DNA of 64,000 nt, taken from positions 62,001-126,000 of the forward strand of contig CALVHS010000021.1 of the NCBI GenBank assembly GCA_944328665.1. Direction: 5' to 3'. Of the stretch, positions 34,443 through 42,458 are shown in pieces. Position 1 is the first letter of the stretch, and every line of letters begins with the position of its first letter. Made by a program: the position numbers and the translations under genes. The DNA comes from an uncultured Clostridia bacterium. GTDB lineage: Bacteria; Bacillota; Clostridia; Christensenellales; Borkfalkiaceae. The notes beneath the pieces were generated by a model. It was not told the origin of the DNA and did not search any database. It saw nothing but the letters and a program-made list of their open reading frames with translations.

Positions 34443-34492
34443 GTTAAAGGGAATTTTGTTACGGAATTTTATTTCGTTCAAACGGAGACTAT

Positions 34493-35881
34493 ATGCAACG
34501 AAAAATACGCCTTACCCCGGTAAGGCTGCTCGTATTGGGTTATCTCGCCGTCATCCTGATCGGCACGCTCTTGCTCATTATCCCGTTTTCTTCGAAGATC
34601 ACCGGCTCCGCCTCCTTTATGGACGCGCTGTTCACGACCGTCTCCGCTTCCTGCGTGACAGGGCTGGTCGTGCAGGACACGGCGACGCACTGGTCAACCT
34701 TCGGGCAGGTCGTCATCCTCTTTCTCATCCAGATCGGCGGCATCGGTTTCATGACCGTCGTCTATACCGTCCTGATGCTGGGAGGGAAAAAGATCGGCTT
34801 AAAAGAACGCACCTTTATGCAAGAAGCCGTCAGCGCCCCCAACCTCAGCGGCATGGGCAAACTGACGCTGACCATCCTCGTCGGCACCTTGCTCTTTGAA
34901 ACGCTGGGCGCGATCGTGCTCAGCTTTCGCTTTGTTCCCGACCACGGATGGGGAGAAGGGATCTGGATGGCTGTCTTTACCTCGGTTTCCGCTTTTTGCA
35001 ACGCGGGCTTCGATCTGATGGGAGACAAGAGCGGCAAATTTTCTTCCCTGACCGCCTATGCGGGCGATCCCGTCGTCTGCCTGACCGTCCCCTTTCTGAT
35101 CATCATCGGCGGCCTCGGTTTTTTCGTCTGGAAAGACCTCAAAGATAACCGCTTCCGCTTCAGGAAATACGAACTGCACACCAAACTCGTACTGATCATG
35201 ACGGCGATCCTCGTCGTCGTGCCCACACTGCTCATCTTTTTCGGAGAAGACTGGTCAAAATGGAGCGACGACCCCGTTTGGTACAAGAGCCTGTTCTCCT
35301 CTTTCTTTACGGCGGTCACGCCGAGGACGGCGGGCTTCAACGTCCTTCCCCTGGCGGGCGCGGCGAGCGTGCGCTCAATCACCGTTCTTTTGACCGTCAT
35401 CTTGATGTTCATCGGCGGTTCGTCCGGCTCGACGGCAGGCGGTATCAAGACGAACACACTGGCGGTACTCTTTCTCTCCGTATTTTCTCTCGTGCGCGGC
35501 AAGCGCTCGGTGGAATGCTTCGGACGGCGCCTCGATGAAAGCAACGTCAAAAACGCCGCGCAGTTCGTCACCATCTTTCTGGCGCTGATCGTCGCCGGAT
35601 CGATACTTCTTTGCCTGTTCGAAGCAAACAGCGCGCTTTGGCCGGACGCGCCCGAAACGATCGGCATCACGCCGACGGAGGCGGTCTTTGAAGTGGTCTC
35701 CGCCCTCGCCACGGTCGGGCTGACGACGGGCATCACCCCCTATCTGACCCTGCCGTCACAGATCGTACTGTGCGTGCTCATGTTTTTAGGGCGGGCAGGC
35801 TGCATGACCGTCATGCTTTCCTGGAAAACCCCTTCCGCACCCGCGGCCGAACTGCCGCTGGAAAAGGTGCGTATCGGCTGA
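34493..35881 (+). CDS. ktrB: Potassium uptake protein, TrkH/KtrB family
   Basis: 462 aa integral membrane protein with four P-loop repeats. K+ filter-type segments include TTVSASCVTGLV, TSVSAFCNAGFD, TAVTPRTAGFN and SALATVGLTTG. It opens with RLTPVRLLVLGYLAVILIG, typical of KtrB. CGGAGA precedes the ATG. Paired with ktrA 32 bp downstream, giving a Na+-dependent or proton-linked K+ uptake system. Confidence 0.93.
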   Translation: MQRKIRLTPVRLLVLGYLAVILIGTLLLIIPFSSKITGSASFMDALFTTVSASCVTGLVVQDTATHWSTFGQVVILFLIQIGGIGFMTVVYTVLMLGGKKIGLKERTFMQEAVSAPNLSGMGKLTLTILVGTLLFETLGAIVLSFRFVPDHGWGEGIWMAVFTSVSAFCNAGFDLMGDKSGKFSSLTAYAGDPVVCLTVPFLIIIGGLGFFVWKDLKDNRFRFRKYELHTKLVLIMTAILVVVPTLLIFFGEDWSKWSDDPVWYKSLFSSFFTAVTPRTAGFNVLPLAGAASVRSITVLLTVILMFIGGSSGSTAGGIKTNTLAVLFLSVFSLVRGKRSVECFGRRLDESNVKNAAQFVTIFLALIVAGSILLCLFEANSALWPDAPETIGITPTEAVFEVVSALATVGLTTGITPYLTLPSQIVLCVLMFLGRAGCMTVMLSWKTPSAPAAELPLEKVRIG

Positions 35882-35913
35882 CACACGCCAAAATTTATAA
35901 ACAGGAGAAAATC

Positions 35914-36558
35914 ATGAAATCGGTACTCATCATCGGCCTCGGCAGATTCGGGATGTATATGGCCAAAAAGTTCACGGAACTCGGCAACCATGTCATGGCG
36001 CTCGACACCGACGAAGAAAAAATCAACGAGATCCTCCCCTTTGTGACCAGCGCGCAGATCGGCGACGGCACCAAGGCGGCGGTGCTCGAATCCATCGGCA
36101 TCGACAACTTCGACATCTGCGTGGTGTGCGTGGGCGAAAATTTTCAGTCCTCACTGGAAACGACCTCCCTTCTAAAAGAAGGGGGAGCCAAGTTTGTCCT
36201 GTCGCGGGCGTCCACGGAGATCCAGGCAAAATTTTTGCTCCGCAACGGCGCGGACGAAGTCGTCTTTGCCGAAAAAGAGATGGCGGAGCGGCTCGCCGTC
36301 AAATACAGCGCCAACAACATCTTCGACTATATCCAACTCACCAACGAATACGCGATCTATGAGATCCCCACCCCCAAAACATGGGAAGGAAAGACCATTC
36401 GCGACAAAGGGGTGCGCGTCAAATACAATCTGAATATCCTCGCCATCAAACGCGGAGGCAACCTCATCCCCCAGCCCTCGCCCGATTATGTGTTCAACAG
36501 CAGGGAAAGGCTGATCGTGATGTGCAGAAAATCGGATATCGACAAGATCGTGCATTGA
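35914..36558 (+). CDS. ktrA: KtrA, regulatory RCK subunit of the K+ transporter
   Basis: 214 aa. The N-terminal Rossmann RCK_N domain has GLGRFGMYMAKKF (8-20) and Asp32 for the nucleotide ribose; an RCK_C domain starts near residue 135. Binds ATP/ADP (RCK_N) and, in characterised homologues, c-di-AMP (RCK_C) to gate KtrB. I start at the ATG at 35914 behind AGGAG. The longer open frame overlaps ktrB. Confidence 0.93.
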   Translation: MKSVLIIGLGRFGMYMAKKFTELGNHVMALDTDEEKINEILPFVTSAQIGDGTKAAVLESIGIDNFDICVVCVGENFQSSLETTSLLKEGGAKFVLSRASTEIQAKFLLRNGADEVVFAEKEMAERLAVKYSANNIFDYIQLTNEYAIYEIPTPKTWEGKTIRDKGVRVKYNLNILAIKRGGNLIPQPSPDYVFNSRERLIVMCRKSDIDKIVH

Positions 36559-36563
36559 TACAA

Positions 36564-36605
36564 CAAAGCGGGGCGCGGCTCAAACAAGAGCCGCGCCCCG
36601 CTTTG
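36564..36605. terminator. Strong convergent terminator after ktrA
   Basis: A perfect 18-bp stem (arms 36564-36581 and 36588-36605) with an AAACAA loop, flanked by short A and T runs. It serves ktrA and the converging reductase gene. Confidence 0.82.
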
Positions 36606-36615
36606 CCTTATCCGC

Positions 36616-37629
36616 CTATCGGCGGATAAGGTCGTCATACCGCGCGATATTGGCAAAGGAGATGGGATATTTCCCTTCCTCGATGCCGTGCACCAATTCC
36701 ACCGTCCTGTCATTGAACGGGGTGGCAACGCCGACCTTTCTGCCGTATTCACAGACGACGCCGTTGATAAAATCGATCTCGCACGTCTTCCCCTTTTTCA
36801 GATCCTGCAACATGCTGGAGATCAGTTTTCCGTGTTTTTTCATCGCCACGGGGATGAGCGCGAAGGAAATCGCCTTTTTCAGCCGACCCTGATAGTCGAA
36901 TAATTTATCGATGCGGTGCCCCTGTACGGGCTCGACGGCGATATCCGCCGCTTTTGCCACGTCGATACACTCTTTGATCAGCCTTTGCGCCACCCTGCGG
37001 GACGCCTTTTGAACGGACACATCGCCGAAAGTGCCGCCCGTGACCGTGGAAAGCCCGGAAAAAGTGCTGTTGATCAACAGCTTCGACCAGCGCGCGCCGA
37101 TAAAATTATTTTCCACCGTGACCTGTCCCATACATTCGAGCAATGCCTTGACATCCTGCAAATGGTTGCCTTTGCCGTATGCCCCGAGGGAAAAGGTGAG
37201 CGCCGACGGGTCGGAAGTGAGTTCGGAAACGCCCTCCCCGCGGAAAGTCGCGCCCCAGGCAATGGCGCAGCCGAGCGTCCTGTCCGCCCCGATGATCTCG
37301 GCGATCTTCGGCTCGGGCAATCCGTTTTGACAGGTACACAGCGCGCCGTCCTCCTTGAGATACTCCTTTAAGAAGGTCACGATCTGCGCATTGTCCCGCT
37401 GTTTTGTCATCAGCAAAATGACGTCGTAACGCTCCGTCATCTCCGAAGGCAAAAGCGCACGTACCTTTTGCGTGAATTCTACCGTCCCCACGACGTGCGC
37501 GCCTTTTTCCTTGAGGGCAGCCACATGTTTCTGATTGCGGTTGATGAGGTCGATCTCTTTTCCCGCTTTGGCGATATACGCACCGAGTACCGTGCCCATC
37601 GCTCCCGCACCGTAAATGGCACATTTCAT
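36616..37629 (-). CDS. Ketopantoate reductase family protein
   Basis: 337 aa. NADPH-binding GAGAMGTVLGAYIA is at 7-20. The conserved Lys and Asn/Ser of ApbA/PanE enzymes appear in ARWSKLLINSTFSG. The C-terminal block KTCEIDFINGVVCEYGRKVGVATPFN is typical. It could be PanE in pantothenate synthesis, but distant paralogues with other substrates are common and no panB/panC gene is nearby. Confidence 0.85.
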   Translation of the reverse strand: MKCAIYGAGAMGTVLGAYIAKAGKEIDLINRNQKHVAALKEKGAHVVGTVEFTQKVRALLPSEMTERYDVILLMTKQRDNAQIVTFLKEYLKEDGALCTCQNGLPEPKIAEIIGADRTLGCAIAWGATFRGEGVSELTSDPSALTFSLGAYGKGNHLQDVKALLECMGQVTVENNFIGARWSKLLINSTFSGLSTVTGGTFGDVSVQKASRRVAQRLIKECIDVAKAADIAVEPVQGHRIDKLFDYQGRLKKAISFALIPVAMKKHGKLISSMLQDLKKGKTCEIDFINGVVCEYGRKVGVATPFNDRTVELVHGIEEGKYPISFANIARYDDLIRR

Positions 37630-37745
37630 TGTCCGATCCTCCGAATGTCGTTTCCGCCTTTTTCCCGGCGCGATCTCCGCCTTATCGGAAAGCCCCGTTT
37701 TTGATTTTCGCCATGACGGATCCGAACTCTTTTTTGATTTTTATG

Positions 37746-37776
37746 AGGAAAGGGCACCGCTCGGGTGCCCTTTCCT
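37746..37776 (-). terminator. Terminator of the tRNA-Thr gene
   Basis: A 13-bp perfect stem (AGGAAAGGGCACC and complement) with a 5-nt loop starts 2 nt after the encoded CCA. The T content is in the 3' arm (CCCTTTCCT). Confidence 0.7.
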
Positions 37777-37777
37777 T

Positions 37778-37853
37778 TGGAGCTACTGGCCGGACTTGAA
37801 CCGGCGACCTGCTGATTACGAATCAGCTGCTCTACCGACTGAGCCACAGTAGC
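37778..37853 (-). tRNA. tRNA-Thr (anticodon CGT)
   Basis: 76 nt with CCA encoded. Minus strand: acceptor GCTACTG paired with CAGTAGC, D-arm GCTC/GAGC, anticodon arm GCTGA-TTCGTAA-TCAGC giving anticodon CGT, T-arm GCCGG-TTCAAGT-CCGGC and discriminator T. All four stems pair without mismatch. Three partial, degenerate copies of its 5' half lie directly upstream. Confidence 0.96.
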
Positions 37854-38060
37854 ACATTTACGATTCAATTTTCCCAGCTCGTCTCTCGCAACGGATCAGC
37901 TGGAGCGACTGAGCCACAGTAGCACATTTACGATTCAATTTTCCCTGCTCGTCTCTCGCAACGAATCAGCCGGAGCGACTGAGCCGCAGCAGCACATCTA
38001 CGATTCAATTTTCCCTGCTTGTCTCTCGCAACGGATCAGCCGGAGCGGCCGAACAACGGA
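37851..38060 (-). repeat. Three tandem 70-bp repeats derived from the 5' half of tRNA-Thr
   Basis: Units 37851-37920, 37921-37990 and 37991-38060 have an exact 70-bp period and differ at few positions, except the far end of the third. In the tRNA direction each holds a remnant such as GGCTCAGTCG...GCTGATTCGTTG, matching the tRNA acceptor/D-arm and anticodon 5' part. The rest (containing GAGAGACGAGC and AAAATTGAATCG) is not tRNA-like. The array fills most of the 335-bp stretch between the tRNA and the lipid-kinase gene and lies inside the probable tRNA leader. Confidence 0.9.
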
Positions 38061-38106
38061 CGGCAATATGAACGATACAAGGAGCAAGCCTCGTTTCAGC
38101 CTGTCT

Positions 38107-38115
38107 ATTATAGCA
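38107..38115 (-). promoter_or_regulatory. Extended -10 promoter upstream of the repeats and tRNA-Thr
   Basis: Minus strand TGCTATAAT. A poor -35 (TTGCTT, 16-bp spacer) lies upstream. A transcript from here would run about 250 nt through the three repeats before the tRNA. Confidence 0.6.
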
Positions 38116-38188
38116 TATTTTGCAGAAAAAGCAAATCTTTTTAGCCGCTTTTTTCCCTTTTTTTTATTTTATCCGTATACAAAAAACG

Positions 38189-39100
38189 TCAGATATCTTT
38201 TTTCCCCTTCGGGACGATCATATTGATCCGCTTGGGCAAAACCTCGATCTTCACGCTGCCGCTCACGCCCTTTTCTCCGTCAAAATTCCAAACAACGTTT
38301 TCACCCGCCTCGATCTCGAAAAAAGCCCCCTGCAATCGGACGATCTGTTTTTCCCTGACCCTGTATCCGAATAAAAAGAGATGCGCCAGCGCGAAAAAGG
38401 CACGGATCTTTTTGAAGAGGTCGGGATCTTTCTTTTGGCGTATTATGGCGGCTTCGATCTTTCCGTCGCGCATGCTGCCGTTTTTATTCAGTTTTATCCC
38501 CGCAACATAGCGGCCGTTCATCAGCATGACAAAGACGCTGTCCGTCTTGACCGCTTCGCCTTCCCCCCGCACATCCACGTCAAAGACATCGAAGCGCAGG
38601 TTTTTGCGGATACCTTCGATCCCGTATGCGATGCGCCCGATCTGTTTTTTCTGCGATTGGGGGGTGGTGTATGTCGCGCTCGTAAAGGCGCCCGCCGCCA
38701 CCACATACATCGCATAGCGGTCGTTGACGCGCATACAATCGAGCAGGACGTTTTCTCCCTTTAAGATCACTTTGACGGCGCGCCGCACGCTTTTGGGGAT
38801 CCCCAACGTATGGGCGATATCGTTGACTGTGCCGCCGGGGATATAGCCGAGTTCCGGCGGGCGTTCCATGCCGCCCACAGCCTGAACCGTTTCATTGAAA
38901 GAACCGTCCCCTCCGGAAAAGACGATCGCATCGAATTTGTCCGCCGCTTCGCGCACGGCGCGCTCCATATCGCCCGCGCCCTTAGTGGCATACACCACGA
39001 CCTCGTCATATTTTTCCCGCAATTTCCGCGCGATGTAACCGGATCTTTTTGCGATCCTCCCCCTGCCGCTGACAGGATTGTAGACAAAAAAGCAACGCAT
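38189..39100 (-). CDS. Diacylglycerol kinase family lipid kinase (YegS/BmrU-like)
   Basis: 303 aa. N-terminal FVYNPVSGRGR and the nucleotide-binding SGGDGSFNETV (GGDGS at 63-67) mark the DAGK catalytic domain. GYIPGGTVNDIAHTLGIP is the second family motif. The C-terminal half is the beta-rich YegS-type domain. Likely phosphorylates a membrane lipid; the substrate is undefined. Confidence 0.92.
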   Translation of the reverse strand: MRCFFVYNPVSGRGRIAKRSGYIARKLREKYDEVVVYATKGAGDMERAVREAADKFDAIVFSGGDGSFNETVQAVGGMERPPELGYIPGGTVNDIAHTLGIPKSVRRAVKVILKGENVLLDCMRVNDRYAMYVVAAGAFTSATYTTPQSQKKQIGRIAYGIEGIRKNLRFDVFDVDVRGEGEAVKTDSVFVMLMNGRYVAGIKLNKNGSMRDGKIEAAIIRQKKDPDLFKKIRAFFALAHLFLFGYRVREKQIVRLQGAFFEIEAGENVVWNFDGEKGVSGSVKIEVLPKRINMIVPKGKKDI

Positions 39101-39138
39101 GCCCTTCCCGCCTGAAAAAACAAAAAATGAACACCTCT

Positions 39139-39167
39139 ATTATATAAAAAAGCGGAGGGTTTTGCAA
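39139..39167 (-). promoter_or_regulatory. sigma-A promoter of the lipid kinase gene
   Basis: Minus strand: TTGCAA (39162-39167), 17-bp spacer, TATAAT (39139-39144). Confidence 0.72.
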
Positions 39168-39236
39168 CCGCTTGCCGAAAATTTTTTATAAACTGCCTAA
39201 AAATAGACAGTTTTGCCGTTTTTTTTGAAAATCACT

Positions 39237-39264
39237 TTGCTTTTACTCCCTTTTTGTGTATAAT
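39237..39264 (+). promoter_or_regulatory. Promoter of the DUF6062 gene
   Basis: TTGCTT (39237-39242), 16-bp spacer, TATAAT (39259-39264). The -35 is weak. Confidence 0.55.
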
Positions 39265-39294
39265 ATTACACAGCAACTTATATGGGGGAAAACC

Positions 39295-39972
39295 ATGAAC
39301 TATCACATCGGCAACATGCTCATCTATCAGGAGTTTAACGGCAAAAACGAATGCCCGCTCTGCAGGATACGCAACATCTTAGAAAAACGCCTGGTCGATC
39401 AATACCTGAACGAATCGGTCATGGAAGACTTTCAGCGCCGCATGGTCAACGAACTCGGCTTTTGCAGCCATCATACGGAAATGCTGAGGTCGCGGCCAAA
39501 CAAACTATCCCTCGCGCTGCAGCACATCACCCGTCTGACCGCCCTCAAGGGCAAGATCGAGGTGACGGAGGACGCAAAAGCCGCCGATAGGATGGCGGAT
39601 ACGTTTATGCGTTCGGGAAAGACGTGCGTCATCTGCGAAGGCGTGGAAGTCAACATGATCCGCTATTATAAAACGGTCGCCGAGATGTATTGCGCGGAGG
39701 AAAAATTCAAAGGCATCCTGCTGTCCACAAACGGGTTTTGCCTCGAACACTTCGGCGCGCTGCTCAAATACGCGAAATATGCGCGCGGAAAGAGAAAGGA
39801 ATATGTGTACGAGCTGACAAAGCTGGAAAAGGAAGTTTTGACAAAACTGCTCGAAGATCTGCAATGGTTCGCCGCCAAGCACGATTACCGCAATGCGGAC
39901 AAGCCCTGGAACGGCGCAGAAAACGCGCTCGAACGCTCCGTCTATAAACTGCACGGCATCGAGGCGAAATGA
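39295..39972 (+). CDS. DUF6062 family protein with duplicated Cys/His motif
   Basis: 225 aa, cytoplasmic. Two similar modules are visible: CPLC (20-23) with FCSHH (56-60), and CVIC (111-114) with FCLEHF (148-153). Each offers CxxC plus Cys/His, which suggests two metal sites from an internal duplication. Function unknown. I start at the ATG at 39295 (GGGGGAAAACC upstream), as the upstream frame contains the promoter. Confidence 0.8.
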   Translation: MNYHIGNMLIYQEFNGKNECPLCRIRNILEKRLVDQYLNESVMEDFQRRMVNELGFCSHHTEMLRSRPNKLSLALQHITRLTALKGKIEVTEDAKAADRMADTFMRSGKTCVICEGVEVNMIRYYKTVAEMYCAEEKFKGILLSTNGFCLEHFGALLKYAKYARGKRKEYVYELTKLEKEVLTKLLEDLQWFAAKHDYRNADKPWNGAENALERSVYKLHGIEAK

Positions 39973-39978
39973 CGATAC

Positions 39979-40004
39979 AAGCCGCGCGAGATCGCGCGGC
40001 TTTT
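39979..40004 (+). terminator. Terminator of the DUF6062 gene
   Basis: AAGCCGCGCG and complement with an AGAT loop, then TTTTCC. Confidence 0.8.
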
Positions 40005-40014
40005 CCTGTTTCCG

Positions 40015-40902
40015 TCATTTTGCAATGGATCTTTTGACGATCGCCGTATACGGCTTGATCAGTCCTCTTTTCAGCAAGCACTCGTCCGAGAGCGGAGGAT
40101 AGTGATAGTCGGTATATGCGCAGCCGACGTCGCCGAGAGACAGCCTTTCGGCGAGGATGCCGACCAATTCTTTTGCCTGCCGCAAAGAACGGCTGCCCGT
40201 GATGCGCACCTTCATCGGCGTTTTTGCATATGACTTTTTTTCGGAAGCGTCGGAAAAGCGGTACTTGCTCTCCTCGAACGCCTGCGGATCGAGCGCGAGA
40301 TACAGAACGAGCGTCTTGCCTCTGATACAGAGTTTGGCAATGCGCCTTCTGCCCGCGCGAAACACTTCTCCGCTCTGACAGAGGCGGGATTTTACGCCCG
40401 CATACCCGCCGAAAACATTTTTCAGTTCCGTATAGAGATCCTGCACCGCGCCGTTTTGAATGAGTCTGGCGAGAAAAGTGCGCCGATAGCGGGTAACGCG
40501 TTCATACCCCTCGGGCAGAACGGGCGCGCCCATGATCTCTTCCGCCGCCCGCACGGGATCGGAGGGCCTTCCGGAACTTCCCTCCGCCAACATCGCGGCC
40601 GTCATTTCTTCCGCGCACTCTTCCCGCAGGATATCGGCAGTCTCACGCGAGGGCGCGCCGCTTTCCCCAAGATCCGGCGGTTCTTCCGCCTCGATCTCCT
40701 CGAGGGCGAGGCGCATTTTATGGCGCAATTCCGCTTTGGCGCAGGGATATGTCTCCCCGCGGCGGCAATGGCGGCAATATGCCATCGCGCCGCACAGATC
40801 GCGGCCCGCCCGCTCGCTGGCGAGCCATTTTTCTACGTCGAGCACATGTTGGCGCGCCGCAAAATCGCAGCTGTCGATCCCGGACAGATCTTTTGTATCC
40901 AT
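40015..40902 (-). CDS. Unknown protein with N-terminal Cys cluster
   Basis: 295 aa. Cysteines at 37, 43, 46 and 54 (CRHCRRGETYPC) form a zinc-ribbon-like cluster. Residues about 135-255 contain YRRTFLARLIQ, YTELKNVFGGYAGVKSR and GKTLVLYLALDP. I have seen this module in other gut Clostridia proteins but know no name or function. There is no membrane segment. GGGGGAAAA precedes the ATG. A GC palindrome sits just upstream. Confidence 0.7.
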   Translation of the reverse strand: MDTKDLSGIDSCDFAARQHVLDVEKWLASERAGRDLCGAMAYCRHCRRGETYPCAKAELRHKMRLALEEIEAEEPPDLGESGAPSRETADILREECAEEMTAAMLAEGSSGRPSDPVRAAEEIMGAPVLPEGYERVTRYRRTFLARLIQNGAVQDLYTELKNVFGGYAGVKSRLCQSGEVFRAGRRRIAKLCIRGKTLVLYLALDPQAFEESKYRFSDASEKKSYAKTPMKVRITGSRSLRQAKELVGILAERLSLGDVGCAYTDYHYPPLSDECLLKRGLIKPYTAIVKRSIAK

Positions 40903-40914
40903 TTTTCCCCCTTT

Positions 40915-40941
40915 GCCGCCGTACGGCGGCTTTTCTTTTTT
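40915..40941 (+). terminator. Terminator-like hairpin facing away from its neighbour genes
   Basis: The palindrome GCCGCCGTACGGCGGC (40915-40930) is followed on the plus strand by TTTTCTTTTTT. Both adjacent genes run on the minus strand, so as a terminator it would stop antisense transcripts leaving the 40015-40902 gene. In the sense leader it is simply a hairpin before the ribosome site. Confidence 0.5.
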
Positions 40942-40986
40942 ATAACGATATCGCCGCGTGAAAAAAGCAGGGACAGCGCAAAAATC

Positions 40987-41703
40987 TTATCCGCGCAAAA
41001 AAGGCATCTCCTTGCAATCCCCGCCCCCTTCCGCCTGCCTTTCCAGGCACTCGATCCTCCTGCGGATGGCGAGCATGCGCGCGTCCGTCGCGGCGATCGT
41101 CTCCGCGCAGCTCTTCAGTTCCGCCGCGATCTCCGGCCGGTCGGCGCTCTCTTTTTTATATTTCATCTGGTGTTCGAGGCTCGCCCAAAAATCCATCGCC
41201 ACCGTGCGGATCTGGATCTCCACGCGCATCATCTGCTTCCCCTCCGAAAAGAATACGGGGATCTCCACGATCATGTGATAGCTTCTGTACCCGTTCGGCT
41301 TGGGGTTGCGGATATAATCTTTGACCTGCACGACGGTGATGTCGTCCTGCACGGAGAGCATTTCCGCCACCTTATAAATGTCGTCGATAAAAGAGCAGAT
41401 GACGCGAATGCCCGCCACGTCGTTCAGGAAGGCAGACACGGCTTCCACCGTGACCGGCTTGCCGAGGCGGCGCAGCTTCCCCGCGATGGACAGCGGACGC
41501 TTGACCCGGGAAGTGATGCTTTCGATCGGGTTGCGGCCCGCTTTATAGGACAACTCTTCGTTGAGCACTTCAAACTTGGTGCGCACTTCGCGGATGGCGC
41601 AGTCGTAACGGGTCATCAGCCCGACAAAGCGGTTGATCTTCTCATACGCATCCCCTTCTCCTTCCAAAAATTCGCCGAGCAGCTGTTCCTCGTTTTCGTA
41701 CAT
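40987..41703 (-). CDS. Small alarmone synthetase (RelP/RelQ-type GTP pyrophosphokinase)
   Basis: 238 aa. Single RelA/SpoT synthetase domain with no HD hydrolase or regulatory C-terminus: AGIRVICSFIDDIY (97-110), KPNGYRSYHMIV (135-146), RVEIQIRTVAMDFWASLEHQMKYK (160-183). Makes (p)ppGpp from GTP/GDP and ATP. The sequence does not let me choose RelP or RelQ. It has its own promoter and a leader of about 70 nt with an ATTCCG/CGGAAT hairpin. Confidence 0.92.
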   Translation of the reverse strand: MYENEEQLLGEFLEGEGDAYEKINRFVGLMTRYDCAIREVRTKFEVLNEELSYKAGRNPIESITSRVKRPLSIAGKLRRLGKPVTVEAVSAFLNDVAGIRVICSFIDDIYKVAEMLSVQDDITVVQVKDYIRNPKPNGYRSYHMIVEIPVFFSEGKQMMRVEIQIRTVAMDFWASLEHQMKYKKESADRPEIAAELKSCAETIAATDARMLAIRRRIECLERQAEGGGDCKEMPFLRG

Positions 41704-41775
41704 CTCTTTTTTCCTCGCCGCGATAAAATATTCCGCCGAAGCGTCAGACGGAATACCCCGCCCTCTTCCGGATCT

Positions 41776-41804
41776 ATTGTATCACGCGCGCGCCTGTTTG
41801 TAAA
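41776..41804 (-). promoter_or_regulatory. sigma-A promoter of the alarmone synthetase gene
   Basis: Minus strand: TTTACA (41799-41804), 17-bp spacer, TACAAT (41776-41781). It overlaps no gene and lies just past the ABC operon terminator. Confidence 0.78.
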
Positions 41805-41814
41805 GCGTTCCGCG

Positions 41815-41839
41815 AAAAAGCCCCGCCTGACGGCGGGGC
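41815..41839 (-). terminator. Terminator of the GntR-ABC operon
   Basis: GCCCCGCC / GGCGGGGC stem with a 4-nt loop, followed on the minus strand by five T. Confidence 0.85.
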
Positions 41840-41855
41840 AAGATCGACGGATCTG

Positions 41856-42458
41856 TCAAAAATCTTTTTTGCGGTATACAGAACAGGAGACCGCAAAAGA
41901 GATCGGCACGCTCACGATCCCCGCCGCAAGCAAAACGGCGGCGACGACGGGGACGGCGCCTTCCGCAAGCCCGAAAAAGGACGCCAGGCCCGCGCTGCAC
42001 AGCATGACGGCGAGGATGACGACGATGTATACGGCGCGCGCCTTTTCTGTACCCATTTTAAACACGAGAGGAAGCACGACGCTCATGACCAGAAGCCCCA
42101 TACCGCCAAACGTCAGCACGGCAAGCAAGTTTTCCGCCGTGCGGAACGAAGGCAGCACAAAGAGGAGAAAGGAAAGCCCCCATACGGGGAAAAAGCTCGC
42201 CAGCCCCAAGAGATAGCGTGAAAGCGCCAGCCTGCCGCGCGTCACGCCCGCCGCAAGGGCAAACCGTTCCCAGTTGTCCTTTTCGTCATACGCGACGGCG
42301 GAAAGGGGCACCGCCACCCCGCAAAAGCAAGAGATGCCCGCATAAAAATAGAGATTGCCCGTCACGGCAGCGACGGCAAAAAAGACGGCAATGATGACCG
42401 CATAATAGGCGATCTGCCCGCGAATATTGAGAATATCCTTCAAAAGCATCCCCTTCAT
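41856..42458 (-). CDS. ABC-2 type transporter permease
   Basis: 200 aa with about six hydrophobic segments. It begins MKGMLLKDILNIRGQ, typical of the small ABC-2 permeases paired with YtrA-type operons. AYDEKDNWERFALAAGVTRGRLALSRYL is the conserved cytoplasmic loop. It overlaps the ATPase gene by 4 bp. The cargo is unknown (antimicrobial peptide or envelope-stress export is typical of the class). Confidence 0.85.
   Translation of the reverse strand: MKGMLLKDILNIRGQIAYYAVIIAVFFAVAAVTGNLYFYAGISCFCGVAVPLSAVAYDEKDNWERFALAAGVTRGRLALSRYLLGLASFFPVWGLSFLLFVLPSFRTAENLLAVLTFGGMGLLVMSVVLPLVFKMGTEKARAVYIVVILAVMLCSAGLASFFGLAEGAVPVVAAVLLAAGIVSVPISFAVSCSVYRKKDF

Noticed and set aside
34443-34492. c-di-AMP riboswitch before ktrB
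   Set aside because: The leader after the promoter is only about 45 nt, too short for the ydaO-type aptamer.
37851-38060. Tandem repeats as a CRISPR array
   Set aside because: The period is 70 bp with no unique spacers; the whole unit repeats and contains tRNA-like sequence. No cas gene is near.
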